Assembly: GCF_000426065.1 (NCBI RefSeq)
Contig: NZ_AUEQ01000023.1
Span: forward strand, 1-43,908
Source of the DNA: Mycobacterium sp. URHD0025
GTDB lineage: Bacteria; Actinomycetota; Actinomycetes; Mycobacteriales; Mycobacteriaceae
Direction: 5' to 3'
DNA: 43,908 nucleotides
Shown: one piece after another, positions 32,673-41,754 of the stretch
How the letters are laid out: each line of letters starts with the position of its first letter
Numbering within the stretch: position 1 is the first letter of the stretch
Position numbers and translations under genes: made by a program
Notes under the pieces: model-generated
What the model was told of the DNA's origin: nothing
Databases searched by the model: none
The model's input: only the letters and a program-made list of their open reading frames with translations

Positions 32673-33602
32673 CTAGCCCTCCTGTCCGGTCAGACCCAAT
32701 CGTTCGACCAACCACCGCCGCAATTCGGGGCCGTAGTCGTCACGTTCCAACGCAAAGTCAACCGCAGCCTTCAGGTAGCCGCCGGGATTTCCCAGGTCGT
32801 GTCGGGCTCCACGGTGCACGACGACGTGGACGGGATGGCCCTCTTCGATCAGCAGCGCGATGGCATCGGTCAGCTGGATCTCCCCGCCGACCCCACGCGA
32901 AACCCGGCGCAGCGCATCGAAGATCGCCCGGTCGAGAAGGTAGCGGCCAGCGGCGGCGTACGGGGACGGCGCATCCTCGGCCTTGGGCTTTTCCACCATG
33001 CCCTTGACCCGCAGCACGTTCGGGTTGGCCGCGTCGGGCACCGTCTCGACGTCGAACACGCCGTAGGCACTGATCTTGTCTTCGGGCACCTCGATGGCGC
33101 ACAGCACGGTGCCGCCGCGTTTGGCCCGCACCTTCGACATGGTCTCCAACACGCCCGTCGGCAGCACCAAATCGTCGGGCAGCAGGACGGCGATCGCGTC
33201 CTCGTCGGGAGCCAGGGCGGTTTCGACGCAACTGACCGCGTGCCCCAGGCCCAGCGGCTCGGCCTGCACCACCGACTCGACCTTGATCAGTGCGGGCGCG
33301 CGGCGGACCTTCTCCAGCATCGTCTTCTTGCCGCGGGCCTCCAGCGTGCCCTCGAGCACCAGGTCCTCGACGAAATGCGCGACGACGCCGTCTTTGCCCT
33401 CGGAGGTGATGATGATCAACCGCTCGGCGCCGGCCTCAGCCGCCTCGGCCGCGACCAACTCGATGCCCGGGGTGTCGACGACCGGCAGCAATTCCTTGGG
33501 GACGGTCTTGGTCGCCGGAAGGAATCGCGTACCCAGACCGGCCGCCGGGACCACGGCCGTGTAGGGAATCGGCACCTCAGGCGCCTTGTGAGACGTGCTC
33601 AT
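32673..33602 (-). CDS. galU: UTP-glucose-1-phosphate uridylyltransferase
   Basis: 309 residues. Makes UDP-glucose from UTP and glucose-1-phosphate for trehalose, polysaccharide and glycolipid synthesis. The nucleotide-binding signature AAGLGTRFLPATKTVPKELL is at about residues 20-40, with the LPDDLVLP motif and GGEIQLTDAI downstream, all standard for GalU. Its start codon is only 27 bases from the divergent cyclo-ligase start. The downstream glp gene lies 69 bases away on the same strand, so galU-glp-rimJ-glpR is likely one transcription unit. Confidence 0.95.
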   Translation of the reverse strand: MSTSHKAPEVPIPYTAVVPAAGLGTRFLPATKTVPKELLPVVDTPGIELVAAEAAEAGAERLIIITSEGKDGVVAHFVEDLVLEGTLEARGKKTMLEKVRRAPALIKVESVVQAEPLGLGHAVSCVETALAPDEDAIAVLLPDDLVLPTGVLETMSKVRAKRGGTVLCAIEVPEDKISAYGVFDVETVPDAANPNVLRVKGMVEKPKAEDAPSPYAAAGRYLLDRAIFDALRRVSRGVGGEIQLTDAIALLIEEGHPVHVVVHRGARHDLGNPGGYLKAAVDFALERDDYGPELRRWLVERLGLTGQEG

Positions 33603-33629
33603 CGTTCACACCCTAACGTCCGTTCTGAA

Positions 33630-34229
33630 ATGGTGGAGGGCGTGACCCCGCCGACAAAGACCGAGTTGCGAGCCGGCGTTCTGCGTGCAAGACGGGCCGT
33701 GCCCACCGACCGCCGCGACAGTGAGTCGCAGGCACTTCGCCACTGGCTGCCCACTTTGGTGCGCAGCGGGCAAACAGTGTGCGCCTACGTTCCGGTGGGC
33801 TCCGAACCGGGTTCGCAGGGCCTGTTGGACACCATGCTGGAACTCGGTGTGCGCGTGCTGCTTCCGGTTGCCCGCAAAGACGAGGACGGCCGTGCGATGC
33901 CGATGCAGTGGGGCCCGTACGACCCGGGCACCTTGGTGGCCGCCGAGTTCGGCCTGCGCGAGCCCGCGCCACCATGGCTGCCGGCCGGACGGATCGCCGA
34001 CGCCGACGTGGTCCTGGTGCCCGCGCTGGCCGTCGACCGCCACGGAAACCGGCTGGGCCGGGGCGCCGGGTTCTACGACCGCAGCCTGATCTATGCGGCG
34101 CCGCACGCCCGGCTGGTCGCGGTGGTGCGGGACGACGAGCTGGTCGACGAGCTGCCTGCCGACCCTCACGACGTGCGGATGACGCATGCGCTGACGCCGT
34201 CGGGCGGAATCGTGACGTTGCGGCGTTGA
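33630..34229 (+). CDS. 5-formyltetrahydrofolate cyclo-ligase
   Basis: 199 residues. Converts 5-formyl-THF to 5,10-methenyl-THF with ATP, returning folate to the one-carbon pool; in mycobacteria this contributes to antifolate tolerance. The fold's markers are present: a basic N-terminal helix (KTELRAGVLRARRAV), VCAYVPVGSEP, PVARKD and the ATP-binding NRLGRGAGFYDRSL, then the C-terminal DVRMTHALTPSG. It is divergent from galU with no room for two separate promoters between them. The ATG at 33630 was chosen; GTG 33642 is an alternative. Confidence 0.92.
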   Translation: MVEGVTPPTKTELRAGVLRARRAVPTDRRDSESQALRHWLPTLVRSGQTVCAYVPVGSEPGSQGLLDTMLELGVRVLLPVARKDEDGRAMPMQWGPYDPGTLVAAEFGLREPAPPWLPAGRIADADVVLVPALAVDRHGNRLGRGAGFYDRSLIYAAPHARLVAVVRDDELVDELPADPHDVRMTHALTPSGGIVTLRR

Positions 34230-34248
34230 GCTGGTCCAGAATCGTCAG

Positions 34249-35484
34249 GTGTCCGATCCGGTGAGCGCTGACTTCAGTGGCCGCATGCAGCTGATCGTCG
34301 ACGTGCTGGCCCAGACCCTGGATCGAGCCGTGTTGCTGGATGACGAGGAGCTGACCCCGATCACACACAGCCGCCAGCTCGGCGAGCTCGATGACGTGCG
34401 CGTCCACAGCGTGCTGCAACGTGAGACGCGCGCGGAGGTCAAGGCGGCGTTGTTCGAATTCGGGATCGGCTCGGCGAACTCGGCGTTGTGGACCCCGGCA
34501 TTTCCGCACCACGGCTTGATGCCGCGGTTCTGCGTGCCGGTGCGCTCGGCGTCAGAGCGGTTCGGCTACCTCTGGATCATCGCCCCGGATGGCTCGCTGT
34601 CCGAGCATGATCAGCAGCTGGCCGAGCGAGCGGCCGGCGACCTGCTGGCCATCCTCGACCGTCGCAACGCGGCGCTGCGCGCCGAAGAGTCGGAGCAGCA
34701 GGGCCTCTTGATGCGGCTGATCGCCGCCGAAGATCCCGGGCAGGCGCAGGCGGTGGTCGCCGAACTGCACACCAGGGCGATGGCCGAGCCGCACGACGTG
34801 GTCCAGGTTTTCAGGTTCGAGCCGGGCGCTGACGGCGCGGGCGTATCGGTCGATCGGAGCATGGCCCTGCGCCTCCGGTTGGCGGCAACCGACCGGACGC
34901 GCCGGTGGTACACCGTGGCAGGACCGCCGACGACGATCCTCGCGATGTCGCGTTCCGACGCCGGGTCCGCCACAACTGCCGAAACCGTGGCCCTGGCCGT
35001 CAGGGCCAGTTACGGAACCCGCCCAGCCATCGGCACATCCGGCGTCCCTCTTCCGATAACGCAAGCGGCCCTTGGGTTCCGCCAGGCAAGCCTGGCGCTG
35101 ACACTCGCACGGATCGGCGCGGGCAGCGCCCAGGTGGCCGACTGGTCCGCACTCGGCTCGTGGCGCACCCTCGCGTTACTGGGCCAGGCCTACGGTCCGG
35201 ACCGGCTCGGCGAGCTGGTCCATCCCGGCATCGTCAGCCTGATCGAGCAAAACCGCGATGACCTCCTCCGCACGCTCGAGACGTATCTGGCCAACGGCGG
35301 TGACGTCCGGCGCACCTCCGAGGACATGTATCTGCACCGGTCCACGCTGTACTACCGGCTGGAGAGACTCACCGAGGCAGTCGACGGCGATCTCAGTGAC
35401 GGCGAGACCCGTTTCGATCTGATGCTGAGCCTGCGGCTGGCTCGCCTGGCCGGGCTGTACCGCACCGATTCGACAGCTGTCTGA
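34249..35484 (+). CDS. PucR-family transcriptional regulator
   Basis: 411 residues. The N-terminal two thirds form a GAF-like sensory region (LPSFCVP-like segment RFCVPVRSASERFGYLWI) and a GGDEF-related CdaR middle domain; the C-terminus holds the PucR helix-turn-helix (NGGDVRRTSEDMYLHRSTLY then YRLERLTEAVD). Such regulators commonly control uptake and breakdown of amino acids, purines or polyamines. The amino-acid permease starts 125 bases downstream and is the probable target. The GTG at 34249 lies 19 bases after the cyclo-ligase stop. Confidence 0.87.
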   Translation: MSDPVSADFSGRMQLIVDVLAQTLDRAVLLDDEELTPITHSRQLGELDDVRVHSVLQRETRAEVKAALFEFGIGSANSALWTPAFPHHGLMPRFCVPVRSASERFGYLWIIAPDGSLSEHDQQLAERAAGDLLAILDRRNAALRAEESEQQGLLMRLIAAEDPGQAQAVVAELHTRAMAEPHDVVQVFRFEPGADGAGVSVDRSMALRLRLAATDRTRRWYTVAGPPTTILAMSRSDAGSATTAETVALAVRASYGTRPAIGTSGVPLPITQAALGFRQASLALTLARIGAGSAQVADWSALGSWRTLALLGQAYGPDRLGELVHPGIVSLIEQNRDDLLRTLETYLANGGDVRRTSEDMYLHRSTLYYRLERLTEAVDGDLSDGETRFDLMLSLRLARLAGLYRTDSTAV

Positions 35485-35569
35485 ACGAGCGGGCCGAGTT
35501 TCCTACAGTTTCGGCCCGATTTCGGCTCCGCCGGTCGGCCGGCAGGCATAGCGTTCTCTTCTGGCCGCT

Positions 35570-35585
35570 TGTGACCTGAGTCACA
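35570..35585. promoter_or_regulatory. Perfect CRP binding site upstream of the permease
   Basis: TGTGACCTGAGTCACA is a fully symmetric TGTGA-N6-TCACA site, identical to the CRP consensus, ending 24 bases before the permease ATG. It is so close to the gene that bound CRP would cover the likely start of transcription, which favours repression. A GAGGAG ribosome binding site follows. Confidence 0.8.
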
Positions 35586-35609
35586 TACCACAGAGGAGTC
35601 GGTACGCAC

Positions 35610-37445
35610 ATGGGTGAAACACCCGCACTGAAGAAGGCGCTCAGTCAGCGACAGTTGACGATGATCGCCATTGGCGGCGTGATCGGCGCCGGGCTGTTCG
35701 TGGGATCGGGCGTGGTGATCGGTGATACCGGTCCCGGTGCGTTCATCACCTATGCACTGGCCGGGGTCCTGGTCATCATGGTGATGCGAATGCTCGCCGA
35801 GATGGCCGTGGCGAACCCGTCCACCGGATCGTTCGCCGACTACTCCCGCAACGCGCTCGGCAACTGGGCGGGGTTCTCGGTCGGATGGCTCTATTGGTAT
35901 TTCTGGGTGATCGTCGTCGGCTTCGAGGCGATCGCCGGCGCCAAGATCATCCAGTACTGGATACCGGCGGCACCGATCTGGCTCACCGCGCTACTGCTGC
36001 TGATCGCCATGACAGCGACCAACCTCTTCTCGGTGTCGTCGTTCGGCGAGTTCGAATACTGGTTCGCCGGGATCAAGGTGGCGGCGATCATCGCCTTCAT
36101 CGGCCTGGGTGCGCTGTACGTGATCGGGCTGTGGCCGCACAAGGACATGGACTTCTCGAACCTCACGTCGCACGGCGGGTTCTTCCCGGTGGGCGCGATG
36201 GCCATCACGGTCGGTGTGGTGACGGTGATCTTCTCGATGGTGGGCGCCGAGATCGCGACCATCGCGGCCGCGGAATCCTCGGATCCCGAACGCGCGGTGG
36301 CCAAGGCCGCCAACTCGGTGATCCTGCGCATCGCGGTGTTCTTCGTCGGGTCCGCGTTCCTGTTGGTGACGATCCTGCCGTGGAACAGCGACCAGGTCGC
36401 CGCGTCGCCGTTCGTCTCGGCGTTCACCGAGATGGGCATCCCGTACGCCGACCACATCATGAATGCCGTGGTGCTCACGGCCGTGCTGAGCTGCCTGAAT
36501 TCCGGGATGTACACGGCGTCGCGGATGCTGTTCGTCCTGGCCGCCCGTCGCGAGGCGCCGCCGCAGTTGGTCGCGGTGACCCGGCGAGGGGTGCCGGCCC
36601 CGGCCATCCTGACCTCATCGGTGATCGGTTTCATCTGCGTGATCGCCGCGGCATTCTCGCCGAACACCATCTTCGCGTTCCTGTTGAACTCCAGCGGCGC
36701 CGTCATCCTGTTCGTCTATCTGCTGATCGCGATCTCGCAGATCGTGCTGCGCTACCGCGCCTCAGCCGACACCCTCAAGGTGAAGATGTGGCTGTTCCCG
36801 GTGCTCTCGATACTGACGGCGGCCGCGATCACCGCCATCCTGGTCCAGATGTTCGTCCAGGGCGGCGACAACCGGAAGGCATTGACCCTGAGCCTGCTGT
36901 CCTGGGCTGTGGTCATCGCACTGTTCCTGGCCAACCGCTGGTACATCGGACGCAAACCCGAAGCACCCGAGATGGCCCCGACGGCCGGGGGCCCGCATCC
37001 GCATCGAGTGTTGGTGCTGGCCAACGAAACTGTGGAATCCAGTGAACTACTCGCTGAGCTGCGCCGCATCGGCGCCGACCGCGATGCGGTCTACCACGTC
37101 GTCGTGCCGGCCAGCCCGATCGAGACCGGGGTGGCCGCCACCCACGGCCCGCTCGACATCTCCGAGGCCACCACCCGCGCGGCCCAGCGCCGCCTCGACC
37201 AGACGCTGAACACACTGCGCGCCGACGAGCTGCGGGCCGACGGCGAGTTGGGCGACTATCGTCCGCTGCGAGCCTTGGCCCATGCAGTAGAGGAGTTCCG
37301 GCCCGACCAGATCGTCATTTCGACTCTGCCGCCGGAGGATTCGGTGTGGCATCGTTTCGACGTCGTCGACCGGGCCCGCACCGAACATCAGATCCCGGTG
37401 ACCCATGTGGTGTCACGAGCCCGCACCCAGGAGCATGCGTCGTGA
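35610..37445 (+). CDS. APC amino-acid permease with a C-terminal stress-protein-like domain
   Basis: 611 residues. The first about 460 form a 12-TM amino acid/polyamine/organocation permease of the GabP/AnsP type (MIAIGGVIGAGLFVGSGVVI in TM1 with the conserved G-G-x-I-G-x-G-L-F; NSGMYTASRMLF in the middle). A soluble cytoplasmic tail of about 145 residues (from HPHRVLVLANETVESSELL to the end) has the layout of a universal-stress-like nucleotide-binding domain (DQIVISTLPPEDSVWHR). Family members import amino acids or GABA. The stop overlaps the GTG start of the next gene as GTGA. A perfect CRP site is in its promoter. Confidence 0.9.
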   Translation: MGETPALKKALSQRQLTMIAIGGVIGAGLFVGSGVVIGDTGPGAFITYALAGVLVIMVMRMLAEMAVANPSTGSFADYSRNALGNWAGFSVGWLYWYFWVIVVGFEAIAGAKIIQYWIPAAPIWLTALLLLIAMTATNLFSVSSFGEFEYWFAGIKVAAIIAFIGLGALYVIGLWPHKDMDFSNLTSHGGFFPVGAMAITVGVVTVIFSMVGAEIATIAAAESSDPERAVAKAANSVILRIAVFFVGSAFLLVTILPWNSDQVAASPFVSAFTEMGIPYADHIMNAVVLTAVLSCLNSGMYTASRMLFVLAARREAPPQLVAVTRRGVPAPAILTSSVIGFICVIAAAFSPNTIFAFLLNSSGAVILFVYLLIAISQIVLRYRASADTLKVKMWLFPVLSILTAAAITAILVQMFVQGGDNRKALTLSLLSWAVVIALFLANRWYIGRKPEAPEMAPTAGGPHPHRVLVLANETVESSELLAELRRIGADRDAVYHVVVPASPIETGVAATHGPLDISEATTRAAQRRLDQTLNTLRADELRADGELGDYRPLRALAHAVEEFRPDQIVISTLPPEDSVWHRFDVVDRARTEHQIPVTHVVSRARTQEHAS

Positions 37446-38329
37446 CCATCCTGGCCGCATTCAGTGCGAGCCGGCACAGCAGCGCACCGCTGAACCTGGC
37501 CATCCAGATCGCCCGCACCACAGGCGAGCAGGTGATCGCGGCGGCGGTGGTGGAACGGGCCTGGCCACCGCGTGAGGACCCGGTCGAGGGTGAGTATCTG
37601 GCCTACGTCCGCGGGCAGGCCACCCAGGCGTTGCAGCGCGCGGTCGCGGTACTGCCCATCGATCTCGACGTCACCCCGGTGGTCCACGAATCCACTTCGA
37701 TACCAACGGGTTTGATCGAGCTCGCGGACGCCCACCGGGTGACCATGGTGTCCGTCGGCTCATCGTCATCGGGGATGCTCGGCCGGGTCGCACTGGGCAG
37801 CGTCACCGAACGCCTGGTGCACACCGCCCGGGTGCCGGTGGTCTTCGCACCGCGCGGATATGCCCAGACCGACCCCGCGATCCGCCGCCTCACCGCGGCC
37901 TACGGCGGGGAGGCCGACGTCAACGGACTCATCCCGGCCACCGCCGAACTGGCGGCGGATTGGAAGGCCAAGCTGCGCATCGTGTCGTTCACCGTGCGCA
38001 ACACCGCGGCGTTCGCCGGCACCATCGAAACCTCCGCCGAGGAGTTGGTGGTGCAGCAGTGGTCACGGCGGACAATCGCCGAAATCACCAAGCAACTCAC
38101 TGCTATTCGCGATCGGATGGCCGTTCCGGACGTCGACGTCGTCGTCGGCGCCGGCCACGACTGGAACAGCGCGGTGCAGAGCATCGGGTGGGACGCCGGG
38201 GACATGCTGGTGCTCGGCTCGGGCGCGGCCGCGCCCAGCGCGCAGGTGTTCCTGGGCTCGGCCGCGGGCAAGATCCTGCGTCGCTCCCCGGTGCCGGTGA
38301 TGATCGTCCCGCGCTACCGGACGTCGTGA
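37442..38329 (+). CDS. Universal stress protein, tandem domains
   Basis: 295 residues comprising two Usp domains. The first ends with the ATP-binding signature VGSSSSGMLGRVALGSVTERLVHTARVPVVF, a close match to G-x2-G-x9-G-(S/T). The second ends VLGSGAAAPSAQVFLGSAAGKILRRSPVPVMIV. It should bind ATP and act in the cytoplasm. The coupling to a permease that itself ends in a related domain suggests joint regulation of transport, possibly through Pat acetylation, since Usp proteins are known Pat substrates in mycobacteria. It converges with the sulfatase with 3 bases between. Confidence 0.9.
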   Translation: MTILAAFSASRHSSAPLNLAIQIARTTGEQVIAAAVVERAWPPREDPVEGEYLAYVRGQATQALQRAVAVLPIDLDVTPVVHESTSIPTGLIELADAHRVTMVSVGSSSSGMLGRVALGSVTERLVHTARVPVVFAPRGYAQTDPAIRRLTAAYGGEADVNGLIPATAELAADWKAKLRIVSFTVRNTAAFAGTIETSAEELVVQQWSRRTIAEITKQLTAIRDRMAVPDVDVVVGAGHDWNSAVQSIGWDAGDMLVLGSGAAAPSAQVFLGSAAGKILRRSPVPVMIVPRYRTS

Positions 38330-38332
38330 CCG

Positions 38333-40714
38333 TTACTGCTTGGCCATGGCGATGTTGAAGCGATCCTCTGCCGTGATGAGGTGATCATTGCCGTCCTCGC
38401 CGATGTCGAGTTGTACCCACTCGATCTCGCCGGTGAATTTGTTTCCGGTCGGCCCGTAGTCGGGTGACGCGGGCGATCCGGTGTCCGAACCCACATCGCA
38501 CGCCTCGTCGGCCGAATAGCCCATCGGGATGGTCTGCTCGACCCTGCCCTTGCCTGCAGCCTCGCCGTCGTAGTAGAGCGTGACATCCCCGCCCTTGGCC
38601 AATCCCCCACCGTCGTAGGCGAATTCCATCCGCACCTGATGCTTGCCGGCCGGTATCGGCTTGTCCGCGGTGATGATGTAGTGCTCGATACCGAAGAAGT
38701 TGAAGCAGTACTTCAGCGTGCTCTCCTGCGCGTACAGCGACCATCCGCCGACGCTGCCGCCCTGAGTGACGATCACGCCTTTGACGCCCGATTCGGGCAC
38801 CACGATGTTGGCGGTCACCGAGTGCGATTTGTTCTTGAGGGTCAGAACAGCCCACTCGCTGACCCGCATGCCCGGGAACAGCAACTGTGTGTTGCCACGT
38901 ATGAGCTGCGGACGCCCGGCGATGTCGGGGTTGATGCGCTCGAAGCCGCGGTCATCCAGTGGGACGACGTTGTACTTGACCGCCTCGATGAGCCACAACC
39001 GTTGCAGCTCAGCGAGTTTCTTCGGATTTTCGGCGGCGAGGTCGTGCGACTGGGTCCAATCGTCGGGCCCGTAGAGCTCCCACACGTCGTCGTCGAATGC
39101 CGGCGGCGTGTCGGCCTTCCACGGCGTGCGGTGTTTGGTGACGGCAGTCCAGCCCTCATGGTAGATACCGCGGTTGCCCATCATCTCGAAGTACTGCACC
39201 ACATGCGTCTCCGGCGCCGCGGCGTCGCGCAGTGTGCCCAGCATGCTGACGCCCTCCAAAGGTGCCTGCGCGATGCCGTTGACCAACGTGGGTGCGGGCA
39301 GACCCGCGGCCTCCAGAATGGTGGGCGCGACGTCGATGACGTGGTGGAACTGATTGCGCGTCGTGCCTTTGTCGGCCAGTCCCTTCGGCCAGTGCACGAT
39401 GGTGCCGTTGCGGGTACCGCCCCAGTGCGAGGCGACCTGCTTGGTCCACTGGTACGGAGCGCACAAACCATGCGCCCAGCCGACGGCGTAGTGGTTGTAG
39501 GCCTCCGGCGTACCGAAGTCATCGATCTTGGAGAGCAGGAACTCCACGGTCTCGATTCCGGGCATGCCGTTGAGCGTGGTCATCTCGTTGAAGCAGCCGT
39601 TGAGCGTGCCCTCGGCCGAGGCGCCGTTGTCGCCGATGATGTAGTAGATGAGCGTGTCGTCCAGGACCCCCAGATCGCCGATCGCCTCGACGAGGCGGCC
39701 CACCTCATGGTCGGTCTGCTCGAGGAACCCGGCGTAGATCTCCATCTGCCGGGCCAGCACCGGCTTGAGCTCCTCGGGCATGTCGTCCCAGGCGGGGATC
39801 TCGTCGTGCCTCTTGGTCAGTTCGGCATCCTCGGGCACCACACCCAGATTCTTCTGCTGTTCGAGGATCTTCGCCCGCAACACATCCCAGCCCTCGTCGA
39901 ACTTACCCTGGTATTTGTCCGACCACTCCCGGGGAACGTGGTGTGGGGCATGCGTGGCGCCCGGCGCGAAGTACATGAAGAACGGCTTGTCCGGCATCAA
40001 CGCCTTCTGCTGGCGCACCCAGGTGATCGCGTGGTCGGCGAGGTCCTCGGTAAGGGTGTAGCCCTCCTCGGGTGAGCGCGGGGGTTCGACCGCGGTGGTG
40101 CCCTCGTACAGCCCCGGGTAGTACTGATTGGCCTCCCCACCGACGAACCCGTAGAAATACTCGAAGCCGGAACCGGTGGGCCACTGGTGGAACGGTCCTA
40201 CCGGGGTGACTTCCCAGCCGGGCACCTCATGGCATTTCCCGAACTGCGCGGTGGAGTACCCGTTGAGCTTGAGGGTCTCGGCGATCGGCGCTTTCTCCTT
40301 GGGCCGGATGCTGTTGTTGCCCGGCGCCGAGGTGGCCATCTCGGTGATGGCACCCATTCCGACCGAGTGGTGGTTGCGCCCGGTCAGCAGCGCCTGCCGG
40401 GTCGGCGAGCACAGTGCTGTCGTGTGGAATCGGTTGAGTTTCAGCCCTTCTGCTGCCAGCCGCTCCGCGACCGGGGTGTGGCAGGGGCCACCGAAGGCCG
40501 ACGAGGCGCCGAATCCCACGTCGTCGATGAGGACGATCAGCACGTTGGGCGCGCCCTTGGGCGGCCGCAACTCTTTGATCGGCGGGTACTTGGTGTGGGG
40601 GTCCTTGGCGTCGTAGGTCGTCAACCCGACGTGTTTGGGGTCAGGAATCGGGAGTTGCTCGCGCGCCAGGTGCGGCTCGGCGGTTCCCGCCTCGTTTACC
40701 GTTCCTTCGACCAT
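38333..40714 (-). CDS. Arylsulfatase
   Basis: A 793-residue type I sulfatase that hydrolyses sulfate esters. The metal site opens with D64-D65 (VLIDDVGFG). The formylglycine motif is C102-S-P-T-R with the downstream LLTGRN, so a formylglycine-generating enzyme must activate it. Further motifs are KCHE (in place of GKWH) and GDNGASAEG. The C-terminal third is a beta-rich domain ending in a lectin-like segment. Length and lack of a signal peptide match mycobacterial AtsA/AtsD-type enzymes. A GGAAGGA ribosome binding site precedes the ATG. Natural substrate unknown; sulfur scavenging is likely. Confidence 0.94.
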   Translation of the reverse strand: MVEGTVNEAGTAEPHLAREQLPIPDPKHVGLTTYDAKDPHTKYPPIKELRPPKGAPNVLIVLIDDVGFGASSAFGGPCHTPVAERLAAEGLKLNRFHTTALCSPTRQALLTGRNHHSVGMGAITEMATSAPGNNSIRPKEKAPIAETLKLNGYSTAQFGKCHEVPGWEVTPVGPFHQWPTGSGFEYFYGFVGGEANQYYPGLYEGTTAVEPPRSPEEGYTLTEDLADHAITWVRQQKALMPDKPFFMYFAPGATHAPHHVPREWSDKYQGKFDEGWDVLRAKILEQQKNLGVVPEDAELTKRHDEIPAWDDMPEELKPVLARQMEIYAGFLEQTDHEVGRLVEAIGDLGVLDDTLIYYIIGDNGASAEGTLNGCFNEMTTLNGMPGIETVEFLLSKIDDFGTPEAYNHYAVGWAHGLCAPYQWTKQVASHWGGTRNGTIVHWPKGLADKGTTRNQFHHVIDVAPTILEAAGLPAPTLVNGIAQAPLEGVSMLGTLRDAAAPETHVVQYFEMMGNRGIYHEGWTAVTKHRTPWKADTPPAFDDDVWELYGPDDWTQSHDLAAENPKKLAELQRLWLIEAVKYNVVPLDDRGFERINPDIAGRPQLIRGNTQLLFPGMRVSEWAVLTLKNKSHSVTANIVVPESGVKGVIVTQGGSVGGWSLYAQESTLKYCFNFFGIEHYIITADKPIPAGKHQVRMEFAYDGGGLAKGGDVTLYYDGEAAGKGRVEQTIPMGYSADEACDVGSDTGSPASPDYGPTGNKFTGEIEWVQLDIGEDGNDHLITAEDRFNIAMAKQ

Positions 40715-40916
40715 GATGTGTCCTTCCGGCTCGGCGCTGCAGTGAGTTCACTGCCGCGCCCTTGCTGCGGCCGATCTGGCCCGGGAATGCCGATTTCTGT
40801 TTGTATTCAACGAGGTTCATCGTCGCATCCCGTGCTTGTCGGGTGGGCAACGCCAGCTTACGGGGGCGTAACTGGCGCATGTGGACCTTTGGCTTGCCGA
40901 TCGCGAATCCGGCGGC

Positions 40917-41690
40917 CTAGCAGTTGTCGAGCAGCGTCTCCATCGCCCGCTTTTCCTTCGCCGAGACCCACAGCTGGTAGGCGGCTTTCACCTCGACCTG
41001 GCGGGCCACGAACTCACAGCGGAACGCCACATTGGGCGGCAGCCAACTGGCCGCGTCGCGGAACGCCTTGTCGAAGTTGGGTTGCGCGGCGACGGCGATC
41101 AGGTTGCGCGGATCGTTCGCGAAGTCCTTGCGCCGCTGGGGGTCCCAGACCCGCGCCCCCTTGTACCAGGCGTCCGACAGCGACACCACGTGGTCGATCT
41201 GCACCGTGCCGGAGGTGTCGGGCCCGCGGGTGAACGCGATCTCGACACCGGTGTAGGGGTCGCGCAGGACACCGGTGGCGGCGTAGCAGGTGCCGGGGCG
41301 GACGGTCAGCTGAGCCAGGTCGCGGCGCAGGATGTCGTCCCGGGTGTTGCAGCCGTTGTGGCCGAACTCGACGTTGACGTCGTCACTCCAGGCCTCACCG
41401 AAGCGGTACCTCGCGTAGTCGGTGTGGCGGTCCCAGCCCTGGACCGGCAGGGCCGACAGCAGCCCACGGGCGTGGTCAAAGCCGGGGGTGGGCCGGCCGG
41501 CAGGCGCGCCCGAAGGGCGGGGCCCGGACGAGGTCGGAGGCTGGACGGAGGGCTGGGATGCCGTCCCGGACTCGCGCATACGGGCGATCAGGAGCACGGC
41601 CGCCACGGCCACGATTACCGCGACGACGAGCAAGACCGCTAATCTTCCGGTGCGCCGGCGCCGGCGGCCCGCGGGAATGACATGGCCCAC
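40917..41690 (-). CDS. Exported or membrane-anchored HNH nuclease (DUF1524/GmrSD-like)
   Basis: 257 residues. An Arg-rich N-terminus and one transmembrane helix (LAVLLVVAVIVAVAAVLLIA, 17-36) lead into a Pro/Ser-rich linker and a nuclease domain. The HNH-like motif is D166-H167 (VQIDHVVSLSDAW), N196 (NDPRNLIAV) and N205...D207-K208 (PNFDKAF), standard for the DUF1524 group. CNTRDDI and a second cysteine suggest a disulphide outside the cytoplasm. It may degrade extracellular DNA. The GTG at 41690 is used; an ATG follows two codons later. It shares the CIRCE-bearing region with the next gene. Confidence 0.88.
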   Translation of the reverse strand: MGHVIPAGRRRRRTGRLAVLLVVAVIVAVAAVLLIARMRESGTASQPSVQPPTSSGPRPSGAPAGRPTPGFDHARGLLSALPVQGWDRHTDYARYRFGEAWSDDVNVEFGHNGCNTRDDILRRDLAQLTVRPGTCYAATGVLRDPYTGVEIAFTRGPDTSGTVQIDHVVSLSDAWYKGARVWDPQRRKDFANDPRNLIAVAAQPNFDKAFRDAASWLPPNVAFRCEFVARQVEVKAAYQLWVSAKEKRAMETLLDNC

Positions 41691-41699
41691 GTAGCGGTT

Positions 41700-41726
41700 C
41701 TAGCACTTGAGCCGGTAGAGTGCTAA
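41700..41726. promoter_or_regulatory. CIRCE element (HrcA operator)
   Basis: A left arm of TAGCACTT preceded by C, a 9-base spacer and a right arm GAGTGCTAA match the CIRCE consensus TTAGCACTC-N9-GAGTGCTAA with two mismatches, both in the left arm. It ends 28 bases before the FmdB/Ruc start. Heat-shock repression by HrcA is expected, as reported for the M. tuberculosis homologue Rv0991c. Confidence 0.8.
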
Positions 41727-41754
41727 CAAGTTTGACCAAACTCGGAGGGTTTTC

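Noticed and set aside
32082..33629. Plus-strand frame joined in phase with the cyclo-ligase
   Set aside because: It is antisense to glp and galU; the cyclo-ligase family starts near 33630.
40641..40880. 79-codon minus-strand frame upstream of the sulfatase
   Set aside because: Very Arg-rich, overlaps the sulfatase start in another frame, and matches no family.
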